A model generated the notes under the pieces. That model was given only the letters and a program-made list of their open reading frames with translations, ran no database searches and was not told the DNA's origin. 64,000 nt of DNA, from the NCBI GenBank assembly GCA_013400115.1, contig VXBP01003621.1, positions 7,480-71,479 on the forward strand. The letters are read 5' to 3'. Shown here piece after piece: positions 28,601 through 40,600 of this stretch (positions are counted from its first letter, which is position 1; every line of letters begins with the position of its first letter). The DNA is from Rhinopomastus cyanomelas (Eukaryota > Chordata > Aves > Bucerotiformes > Rhinopomastidae). A program made the translations under genes and the position numbers.

Positions 28601-31600
28601 AGGATACCTCTACCTCATGCAGGGCAGCAGCCTCAGCCCTCCTGCAGGCTCCGCCGCTGCCCGAGGTTACCACCACGCGGTGCTACGCACGCGCCGCGCC
28701 TCGCGTCGCGAGGGGCTCTCACACACACAACACATCAGAGCAGCTACCGGCTGGTCTTCTTCCAAAGCCTTCTGGAGCAGTCTCTGCTTGGCGGCGAATT
28801 CGTGCTTGAGGCTTTCCCATTTGACCTTCATCTGCTCTTCAGGGGACGTCTTCTCGCCCTCCAAAGCCAGCTCCTCAGAGACTGTATCGGGCCTCTCACT
28901 GAACAGAAACACGCAGAGAGGTTTAGGCTCGGGACGCTCGGTGAGACCTTTAAGGAACCAACCCAAAGCAGGCTGAGGATGCACTGCAGCGCGATGCCCC
29001 CTTCAAGCAAGCTTGCCTGGCTCCCCTGCCACCTTCCCTCTCAAAATGCCAGACACACTTGGTGTTTTAATGCAGAACAGGCTCAGGAGCTTCACTTTCG
29101 CAAACAGTAAGTGCAGCTCAGCATCTTCTGCCTGATGTGGTTTTGTTCTGTGGCATAACATCATGTGACAGCAAGGGACCCTCTGACACAGGACCACAGA
29201 ACGTGAGGGACTGGAAGCGGCCTCGAAAGATCACCCGGGTCAGTCCCCAAACAGAGGGGGAGAGGTGCTTTCTGGCCTTGTAATAGCAACTCACACTGCA
29301 TTAACACGAATGCTGCAGATACAGAACTTGCTGAGAGCAGCCTCTGCCCTGCTTAGAGTCCTCCCAGTGAGGGCAGAGGGTTCTAAAGGCATCTAGATCC
29401 CCTCCCAAACGGGCCAGTGTGCAAGAAAATACAGAGCAGAGATGAAATGTAAAACACACAGGGCTTCAACAAGAATAATACTGACTGAGGGCAGGAAAAA
29501 GAGAAGCAAGCAACGAGCAGAACCATGAAGATGATGAAGGGAGTGGAGCATCTCTCTGCTGAGGAAAGACTGAGGGAGCTGGGAACAAAGGTGACTGAGG
29601 GGTGACCCCCTGCATGTTGATCAATATGTGAAGGGTGGGTGTCAGGAGGATGGAGCCAGGCTCTGCTCAGGGGCACCCAGTGACAGGACAAGGGGCAGCG
29701 GGTGTGAGCTGGGACAGAGGAGGTCCCACATCAGTGTGAGAAGGACCTTCTTCATGGTGAGGGTGCCAGAGCCCTGGCAGGGGCTGCCCAGGGGGGCTGT
29801 GGAGTCAAACAAACATCAGAGGAACCTCTGCAGAAGAGGAGTGCAGAAGCAAGGATGACAAAGCCCGGCCACAGAAGACATGAAAGCACACCTTCCACAC
29901 AGGCCCTCTGGAGCTCCTTGCTGGGTCAGGATTTCTTCTCCACGGCACGCCACCGAGCGCAGCAAGTTCCTCTGCTCTTCCAGCGCCTGCTCCAGCTCCT
30001 AGCACAGCAAGTTACAAACACTCAGCCAAAGCTCCGACCCTTCTTCTGCGCTGCACTAGTGTCGCACGACGACAGCCGCGCTGCGTGTCTGACACTGCTG
30101 TGAGTAAATGCCTCCAGCTGAACGAGGACTTTACGGGCTGATTCAGACGAACTCTCTGACTGCACATGGGAACATCTCACAGGCTCTTACGGCTCTTCCC
30201 TCCCGCTGCCAAGAGCGGGCACGAAGATGACACGGTACAGCTCGCATGGCCTGGTAAAGCTTTTCTTTCCCACTCAGCGTACACGAATGCAAAGACAGGA
30301 TTATCTTGATTCATGTCCAAGCCACAGATGCCGAACACCGAGAGCACTCAGGCAGCTTCACACAGGTGAACATGAATCAAAAGAACGCTCGTTTTCACTT
30401 CCAAGTCCCCTCTTTCTAGAGGAATGAAAGAGAATCTATGGCAAATGAATACAGGCAAGTGTCAAAACCTGAGGCAAATGGAGAATTAGTGGCTCTCGAG
30501 TCTATGAGGGACACGAGAGGTGGATGCAGGGTGTCAGTCCAACTGCTTGTTCTACTGTCGTGTTCCTCAGTCAGGCCAGTAACACAGTGATGGGGAGGGA
30601 AGGCCCCGGCAGCATCGTGGGCAGTAAGAACAGAAGAGCTACCACGCAGCTTCTTACAAACCTCGACCCCATCCGTTCTCTCTCAGGATGGACAATGGCA
30701 GTACAGGGTGACTGAGTGACCCGAGAAGTCTGGCCTGCCTGGCAGTTACAGATATAACATGGGGAGGTCAAGTGGAACCATTACGAAGGCACTGAGTAAG
30801 AAACAGTGTAGTAACAAAGATTCCCACGGAAATAGCAACGAGAATGGCTCAGCTGCAGCATTAAGCACAATCTAAAGGCGGGGGCACAAGAAGTTCTGCC
30901 AAACACCAACCTTCTGCTGCTGCAGGGTGCTCTGCTGCTGCTGCGAGCGAGTGCTTCTCGCTTGTGCCAGCCACTCTTGGACACTGGGGCTCTGGGAGGA
31001 AACGACGTCCAGGCTGCTCTCCTCCTTCTCTTGTAACGATCCCTGCTTCAAGAGAAATGACCAAAGGTCTCTCAAAACCTCGCGCGCTGCTCGGGAGCTG
31101 GCAGGTCCAGCGCTGTCAGCTCCAGCCCACGCGCAGTGCCTCCTTCTACCGCTCACGCCGCTGGCTCACACAAATTCTGAAGCAAGCGGTGTCTTAGGTT
31201 CCTGACTCCTTCCAAGTTATCAGTCCCTAGCAAGAGAGCATTCCTGAATCTGTAAAAACAAGCAGGCACCTCTGCCGCGATCACAGACTCTTTCCTGAAG
31301 ACTGTCCTGCTTCTTCCAACGAGCAGTATTGATCTCCATCACCACAGAGGGGCAGCTCCCACTGGCCACGCAGGCTATCAGTGGGTGGGCTGGGCCAGGT
31401 TTTTGGTCCAAATAAAGCACATGGTTCTGAGAGAATGCTGGTTGTCACTCCAGCCAACACTTCTTTACCGGTGAGTGCACAACTCTACGCGTGGTCAGCG
31501 CAAACACTCAGTCACAGACTGTCTATGGTGTCAATAGCAAAGGCAGTAAGAGAGGCCACACAGAACATCAGCACAGAGCAGCAAAAGCAGCAGCTCCTTC

Positions 31601-34600
31601 GTTTCACACTCCCATCGTTATTTTTTCCCAGCACAGGGGATCAGACATGCTTTCTGCACAAGCAAAGCAAAACAGAGCAAAGAACTGCCTTCTCAGCTTC
31701 TCGACCCCTGAAATCCACGTTGGCTGTAGGTTGAAATGATCAGTGAGAGGTGTTAAGGTGCTGGGGCCTCATGTTAAAGGCAGACGTGCAGGGCTGGCTG
31801 CTTAGGTCTACACGCCTCTCTGGATTTACTCACAGAACATTAGGGATTGGAAGGGGCCTCGAAAGATCAGCCAGTCCAATCTCTCTGCCAGGATCCCCTA
31901 GACCCAGTTGCACAGGAACATGTCCAGGCGGGTTTGAAACATCTCCAGAGAAGGAGACTCCACAACCCCCCAAGGGGCAGCCACTTCCAGGGCTCTGGCA
32001 CCTTCACTGTGAAGAAGGTCCTTCTCCTATTGATGAGGAAGCTCCTCTGTTGCAGCTGGCACCCACTGCCCCATGTCCTATCATTAGATGCCACTGAGCA
32101 GAGCCTGGCTCCACTCTTCACATGTTTATAAACATGAATGAGGTCACCCCTCAGTCCCCTTTTTTCAAAGCTCAGGAGCCCCAGCTCCCTCAGCCTTTCC
32201 TTACCAGGGAGCTGCTCTACTCCCTTCATCATCTTTGTGGCTCTGCACTGAAAACAACATTAAATGTGCTGCACCTCAAGAGGCACTAGGGATCCATAAA
32301 CACGTGGGTTTGCCCATCCCTTTCTTTATTTGCCTGTTGGATCTTTTTGTATGAAGTTATGGTTCACAGCTGCCCAGTTGCTTTGGACTAAAAATAGTTC
32401 TTAACAGGTCAAGTGACTTTTCAAGCTAACCTCTCAGTAGACTGTAATCTGCCCGACACGCCAGAAATCTTGGAAGCTTATCACGTTTAATTTGCACAGC
32501 CAAGCCAGGAAAACAAGTGAAAGAAAAGGGGTCAAGGGAAGCACAGCAGAGAAAGCACAGTCCAAACCAGTCAGTAACATTACATGCGTGGGGCTCTGGT
32601 GTGTGCTCGCTTCTCCACGCGCTACTGTGACCTAAAGAACGACCAAAAGAGCCCCGTTGAATAAAACGAGCTGGCGGAAACAAACAGACCAACGCGGTGA
32701 GGAACAGAAACCTACGAGAGACAGAGGTTAAACGCAGCTGTGTTTACATCACGTATCACCGGGCCAAACGATGCCACCAAGCGTTAGCTGCATTTCAAAG
32801 CTCTGCTTTGAGTCACAGAGTCATCCAGGTTGGAAAAGACCCCTGGGATCACCGAGTCCAACCACCTACCCTACTCTGCAAGGTCACCCCTAAACCATCT
32901 GCTCACTGCAGCGGAGAAAAGCATGTGTTTACAAGTGTTCTTTGGCTGTGGGAGCAATCCTGCCCCACGGCATGTTCCCAGGAATAACATACATCTGGAG
33001 CAAGTTCATCATCTGTCTACTGTTCTGCTTGTCCTTTCAGTGAAGCCAGTGAGGACAGGACGGTTTCATGGCCAAGTGGTGCTGTCAGCCACCAAACTCT
33101 TAAGCTAAAGCTTGCTTGGCAGTGTTTTTGTCTTGGAGCGGATGAACAGCTCAAGCTAAAGCAGTAAAATACTTTCCCTCCTTTTCCCAGGGGCATCAAA
33201 CCCCCAGGAAGTCCCCCAACAGCCTGCCCTCCGTGAAAGCAGCGAGAAGGAGCCGCTTACCTGAATGTTGATCTGTTTGTCGTGGAGCACTCGCTGCAGC
33301 TCCAGAAGGCTGCCCTTCAGCGTCCTGAGCTTCACGGCCAGCTGCTCTGCCTCATCCTTGGTGTGAGCCTTCCCCTCCATCAGCAAGTTCTCGTTGTGCA
33401 CAGACAGCTCTGACAGGGCTACCACCTTCTGCTCTATTTCGACCAGCATGTTCTGCAGCAGCAAAAACAAGGAACCAAACTCGTACATCCTCCAGCATCC
33501 GCCGTGCTTCCTGGCACGATGACCTCTGGCCTCCTTGCCCCGCTGTCAAGCTGAAGGCGCGTCAGATTATGGCTGCTTTGCCCTCCAGTCACTTTGGAAG
33601 TCCTCAGGAACACACTGGCAAGGGTCTGCACTCGCCATTGCTGTCTGGAACCTCTTCCAGAACGGGAAATCAGGAAGTTCTCTGAAACTAAGGACTTGTG
33701 CAGGAGATGCTCTGCGTTTGCACGGCGAAGGGAAGGGAGGCTAAAGCGCCAGCCCCAGAGCCATCGTGGCAGGAATCCGAGCCGGCAGGCCAGAGCTCCT
33801 CCTTTCCTCGTCTTTCACGCACGTTTAGTGAAACGCTTCCTACCTCCTCCTCTGCGGAGCTAATCTTATCTTCTCACTATCTGCTCTTTCTGATTGGTGC
33901 ATGGTGGACTTAGGGATTTCTGTATAATCCTCTTTAGTCTAAAGAGAGACTTACAGGACAAATCTCTGGCGTGTTTATTGCCAACAGCGACTTTCCCGAC
34001 AGGCCGTTCAGCACTCGTGCGCCGGAGGCAGGGTGCAGATTCTGAGGTTCCAGACTCAAAGCTCACACAGCTCTCGTTCTCAACCCCAGCCTGGCATCAG
34101 ATGGCTCTGTTTCCGCAGCAACCGTACAGCACAAACGCACAGAGACTTTCCCTGAAGGGACCTCAAAAGGCCCTGCCAGAGCGGGGCCACCCGGACCAAG
34201 CGGCACCCAAGCGGCACAAGCTGGACAGGCTCCACAAAGCGAAGACTACAGGGCTCCAGGTAAACCTCGATGTACTAAGACTTGAAGAAGCAGGAGGGAA
34301 ACAGCACTGTCAACTTTTGCACAAAGTTAACTCTTGCTGTCAGTTGTGAGTCTCCCCCAGATGACATCAAAACAAACAGCACTGCTCTAGCTTCACAGGA
34401 ATTACCTGTGCAGCGCAAACGGCTCCCGAGGACAGATGATGAAAAGACGCTCGAGACCGAGCAGACTGGCAATTCCAGTAATGAGGTGGTGTTAGGGAAA
34501 ACTTAATTAGTTTGACCTGGGGGTCCTGGTGGACAGCAGGATGACCACGAGCCACCAATGGGGGCCTTGTGGCCAAGAAGGCCAGTGGCATCCTTGGGGT

Positions 34601-37600
34601 GGATCGGAAGAGCGGTGGTTAGCAGATGGAGAGAGTGTCTCCTCTCCACTCTAATCCCTCACTGTCTACAACAAGAAATGGTTTCAATGAGGTCAAATGC
34701 AGCCAACTGAGCACTCAGGAAGCATCAGAGAGCTCGACAGCTTCTGCCCCACTAGCATGCCAGCTCATCCCACCTGATGGTGGCCTTCACATTAATGCTC
34801 CGTATTCACACAACGCTACAGCCACCACCCTCTAAAGCCTGCGGGACCGGCAGTTTTACCTGGCAGTCCACCAGCTGGGCTTCCATATCCATAGGCTCCT
34901 CAGCAGGAACCAGCGCGGTGTCCAGCGTTGCTCGGGTACTGAGCAGCCAGTGGTCAAGCTCATCAGCTTCACAGCGGTACCTGTGGAGAGCCTGCTCTTG
35001 CCGCTGTTCTTCCAGCTGCTCGTTCAGCTTTTCCTAGAAGCACAGATCAGCGTGGATGCTAACATCACGTGGAGATACACACACAGACAGACAAAACGTG
35101 CCTCCTGCAGCGCCATGCCAAGTCCATCCTGGTTACTGATCGCCTCGCACTCAGCTGTGAGGCTGCCCAGAACAGTCATTTCTTAGTGAGAGGGAGGGCA
35201 AACGACTTTCAAAGTTACTAGCTTTCCGTGGTGACTAAGGACGAAGCCACTGCGTGGCCCCCAAAACGCACAGTGTGCTCTAGCAGACCCCCTCCCAGAA
35301 GGGTCTCCTGGTACCTCTAAGAGCTGCCGTTTCCCCGAGGCCTTCATTCGAATCGTGGCCATCCGCTCCGCCAGGACGGTGAGCGTGGAGTGCAACGCCA
35401 GCTGATCGGCCGCTTCTGCGTCCAGGGGTTCGGAGCTCAGATCCTCGGCCAACGATGTTTGAAGCTCAGTGATTTCTTCTTGTAGCATTAAGATCTCATC
35501 CATCAAAGCCTATTCAGGATGAAGAGCACAGAAGGTACCTCAGCATATCAGTGGCTGGCAAAGCTCTTCAGGATCAAGTGCAGCCATTGCACCACGTTTA
35601 GAACAGCAGGAAGTCCACAAAGACAAGACGTGCTGTTAACAGAGAAGGTTCACACAGCTAGCGCGTGTTTTTGAGGCACCCAGCCATGCAGAAGGTTTAA
35701 AACCGGGACGCTGAGGATTTACAGGTGATGCTGTCTCTCTGGTTCCTTGTCACACTCAAGCTTTTACCTGATGTTCAGCCATCTGGCTCTCGGGACTTTT
35801 GGCTGGCTCCAGACTCTCGCTGAGTTTGATCTCGGTGGTCTCCATTTTTGTGGATATAGACTGGAGGGTGTCCTGGTACTTCTGCTGCCGCTCCAGCGCT
35901 TCGTAGAGGGTGCGCTGCTTTTCGCTGATCTGGAGAGAACCGAAGGGGTGAGTTCTGACCCCTGACACGGGACTTGCTCGCTCTTCTGTTCCACACCTCC
36001 CTCTGCTTAGCAGGCTATCACCAAGCTTTCAAAAGTGTAAACCACAAAACTCCCCTATCACAGCACGGTCAGTCAAATCCTGAGATCTCTGATGGAAACA
36101 CAGGAGACTTTGACAAGCAAGGAAAAGCCAGCCCTTACTTTAGAGCACGTGGATGTGCCCTGCCTGCTAGATGCATTCCTACTGCTCTGCAGCAGCCACT
36201 GTGCCTCAGCAAAGAGCTAACAGCACAGGCTCAACTTTTTGACCACTTCCACAGAGCTTCGAATGCTGATCGCAGAACCACTGAACATCAGGGACTGGAA
36301 GGGACCTCGAAAGGTCAGCCGGTCCAACGTCCCTCACAGAGAAGCATCACCTAGATCCAGCCGCACGGGAACACGGCCAGGTGGGTTTGAAATGTCTCTA
36401 CAGAAGGAGCTCTTTATAAATGTGAGAAATATCAAAACCAAAGAGCAAGTACAACCTATCAGAACTAACCCTTCTCGAACTGCAGAGGAGAGCCAAGTGA
36501 GCACTTTCCATCTAGCACCCGACAAGAGAGCTGTTTATTTTGAGCCCCCCGGGCGAAGACTCACCACGTTTTTCAGTGTTTCCCAAGAGCGCTGCAGATC
36601 ACCCAGCTTGGCACTAGCAGCCGACTCCAAGCCTGGCTCGTAAAACTCCTGGGGGGCAGAGGTGCTGGGCTGGAGTTTAGCAGCTTCTGTCTGCAACTGT
36701 TCAGCAGATAAGGCTTGGTAATAAGCAATGTCCTACAAGCACGAAGCATGTTATTGCACTTCCAAAACAAAAGGTACTTCCCCAACAGACACGGTCCCGT
36801 TGCACACAGCCCTTGAAACGAACCCACAACGCCAAAACCACCAGGAAAGCCCTGAGCAGCACAGCAAATCAATACTGAGGAGTAGTGCACTGAGCAGGGA
36901 GCTCTACTGCCATGAAGAACATGGTTTCATTTCCCTGAACGTTGCTGTTAGCTGGGAGACACAGGAGGCAACGGTGCACAGCCACTCCGGGTTGGAAGGG
37001 GACTGCTGTTCTACCAGGGGAGTGCTCTTCTAGAGATGGAGTAAATCCATCAAAGCACCGTAGGAGGCAAAGATTATCTCTCACTATAATTAACATTAGC
37101 CCAGAGAAGGCAACAGAAGAACCAAAAAGTAATCACAGAACATCAGGGATTCAAAGGGACCTCGGAAGATCATCCAGTCCAGTCCCCCCAGCCACAGCAG
37201 GGTCCCCTAGATCCAGTCGCACAGGAACATGGCCAGGTGCCTTTTAAATGTCTCCAGAGCAGGAGGCTCCATCACCTCCCTGGGCAGCCCCTTCGAGGGC
37301 TCTGTCACCCTCACTTTGGAGAAGGTCCTTCTAATACTGATGCACAGCCTGCTATGCTCTGGGCCCCTCAGTTCCAGAAGGACACAGAGCTGCTGGAGAG
37401 AGCCACAGGGGTGATGGAGGGAGGGGAGCCTCTCCCTGCTGAGGAGAGGCTGAGGGAGCTGGGGCTCTGGAGCTGGGAGAAAGGAGCCTGAGGGGTGACC
37501 CCATGGATATTGATCAATATGGGAAGGGAGGGTGTCAGGAGGATGGAGCCAGGCTCTGCTCAGGGGCATCTAACGACAGGACAAGGGGCAGTGGGTGTAC

Positions 37601-40600
37601 AAAACCATTTTCAACTTACATTTAAAATCCTAATTCACTAATCTGTGGAACGACTTCTTTTAACAAAGTTTCTTCCCTGAAGTCTCTCCAGACACTGATC
37701 TTGATCAGGACTGGCAGTTTGATGGCTTCTTTGGTTTTTTAATCTCACGTGAGCATGAACACAAGTGTTTTGTAAGTAAACCGCTGCAATTCGCAAAGTT
37801 CTTCCGCTTATTGTTTAGGAAATGCAGTTATTTCAACAGCAGCCACGCTGAAGAGAATGTCACCTTCATGCTTCTCAGATTCTGGGACCTTTCAAAGATC
37901 CTCTGCTAAATCACAGGATGATCATGGCTGGAAAGGGCCTCCTAGACCACCGGGTCCAACCAGACCCACAACAATAAAAAACCCTAAATACAAACCAAGG
38001 CCCTCCCTGCCTGCTCCTAGAGCAGGGTGTGAAGCACCACGGCTACACCTTTCCTAAACACCTCCAGGTTCAACCACCTCCCTGGGAAGGCTGTTCCAGT
38101 GCCCCAAAACCCACAGCGTGATGAATTGATAGGACAAGGGGCTGGAACACAGGAGGTTCCACATCAATATGAGAAGGAAATTGCTAACAGTGAGGGTGCC
38201 AGAGTCCTGGAAGGGGCTGCCCAGGGGGGCTGTGGAGTCTCCTTCTCTGGAGACATTTCAAACCCACCTGGATGTGTTCCTGTGCGACTGGATCTAGGGG
38301 ATCCTGCTGTGGCAGGGGATTGGACTGGATGATTTCTTGAGGTCCCTTCCAATCCCTAGTGGTCTGTGATTCTGTAGTTCTGCTTTGCAATGCAACACAA
38401 CACCTTTCAGTTTGAGGTGGTCAGTCTTAGAAGTGATCACAAACAAACAAGACACTGACCACTCAACCACAAAACTCACAAGGTGATGAATTCAGCCAGG
38501 TGGCCACTGCTCTTAAGGCTCCTTCCTAAACTCCTGCAGCTCCCCACGTGATGATGGCTGTGCTGGTTCACAGCGCGGACTCTAATCCATGCTGATGCAT
38601 TCTTGTTTCTAGTGGAAGCGTGAGCCCCCAGGCTTTGACTTCAAATCTAACTTTTGAGGCTGCGCTGCTCTGCCTCGTTAGCGCTTCAAACAGAGCGTCG
38701 CGGAGAGCAGGGAATGAAAACTACATGACAGTTAACACTTGAGATGACGTTAAGCGGAGGATGCCGGACTGTGACTTCAGTCCTGCAGTCAGGAGACATG
38801 TGTGGACATAATGCAAAGTTTTGTGACGTGGAGTACAAAATGGCTTTTCCCCCAGGATGCAGGATTCCACCGAGTGTAACGCTAAACATAAAAACAGACT
38901 ATGCACAAACCATCCTAGACATGGAAGAGCTTGGCAGCTGTCACTTGCAGCCCATTTGTTTAGACAGCAAAGAGCTGGAGCACCAGACCTGTGCATTTTT
39001 AACTCCTAACTCACTATCTGCATCTATTTTCAGTGAGACTCTGTTGTTGATTGTAGCTGATAAACTAGAATCTGCTCAGTCAGGTTAGAGACTGCGTCCC
39101 AGCTCCTCGGAGTTCCCACTAAATACTATTTCAGAGAATGAACTGTGGAATGGAATCATGCATGTCTGAGAGGAAAAGCTGAGTGAATGCCAAGAGGGAG
39201 GTACCTGGTTAACAGAAGCATCTGTATTAGCCACAGGTGAGGGAGAGCGACAGGCGGGTGGAGAAGAAATCTCACTGTTGGTTCCCTCCTCCCCAGACTC
39301 CTCAGTGACAGGGGAGAGCAGCGTGTGACAGCGACCGGCAGTCATCTGTCACAGGAAAAGCAACCCCGAGCACAGGAAGAAAACCAGTTAACCTCAGCTT
39401 CAGTTTGACTTGGAGACAAAGCAAGAATCACCACAACATCACTCAGCCACATTCCACGCTCTCAGACCGACCAGCTTAACAATCAGCCAACCTCAACTCC
39501 AGTTTGACTCAGAGCAAAGCAAGAATCACCACATCAACCTCAACTCCAGTTTGACTCAGAGCAAAGCAAGAATCACCACATCAACCTCAACTCCAGCTTG
39601 ACTCAGAGCAAAGCAAGAATCACCACATCAACCTCAACTCCAGCTTGACTCAGAGCAAAGCAAGAATCACCTCATCATCACTCGGTCACATTCTGTGCTC
39701 TCAGACAGACCAGCCTGAACGACGAGCCGCCCGTCAGCTCTCCTGCACTGCGATGAATTCAGGAGGAGATGCTAACAAATCAGGGTCTGCCTCCTGCCAT
39801 CGCTGCCACACATGAAGTAACCCAGGGACAGTCACAAAACCAGGCAGAGCATTCGCCTCTGGTTGGAGCAACAAGGAACAGACTTCAAATACCACAGGCA
39901 CACAAAGCTACAGCAACACACTCTTCTCGCTTCCCCGCTGCTGTGATACAGGGATGCAAGCGGAAATCCACACCCTGTTCTCACTCGGACAGAAATCCCA
40001 GCAGCATCAGCAACGTGCTTGTAACGAGACCCCACGAGCAACAAACGGAAGCAGAGGAATTAGAACGTGAGGCCCGTGGCAGAAGGCAGGCAGCTTGCAC
40101 TTGCAGCGCTCGTCTGAGAGCACAGCCGCGTCCTGCCAGTCCTCACATCGACGTCTCCAGGCAAGAGCTCGACTGTAAAACCTGCACGCTGCAGCTTGTT
40201 AGAAAGCAGCCACAGGACCACAGAACATGAGGGGCTGGAAGGGACCTCCAAAGACCACCTAGCCCAGTCCCCCTGCCAGAGCAGGATCCCCCAGACCACA
40301 GGGACGTGGCCAGGCGGGTACATTTCATTCTGGTTTGATCATGTTACTGTAGCTCAGCAGTTTCTTAGCGTTTGCTCTCGCACCCCAGCATCCGCCCAAA
40401 AGCACTGTATTTGCATCTTATTATGGACAGCTTCCACGAGTATTTGTCTGATACATAGCCCCATCCTTCATCTCAGCAATCCATGAAAGGCGAGACACAG
40501 CAGGAGGAAGCTGCCCCTTGTTTGGTTTGCCACACTCCAGCCATGTCAAAAGCAAAACGCAGACGTGAGCTGCAGCAGTTTGCTGCACGGGAGGGATGCA

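Noticed and set aside
38744..39088. Plus-strand 114-codon open frame
   Set aside because: No recognisable domain, no codon bias and no splice or promoter context; sits in a SYNE1 intron.
39488..39675. CRISPR-like regular repeats
   Set aside because: Units are contiguous without spacers and lie in a vertebrate intron; this is a minisatellite.
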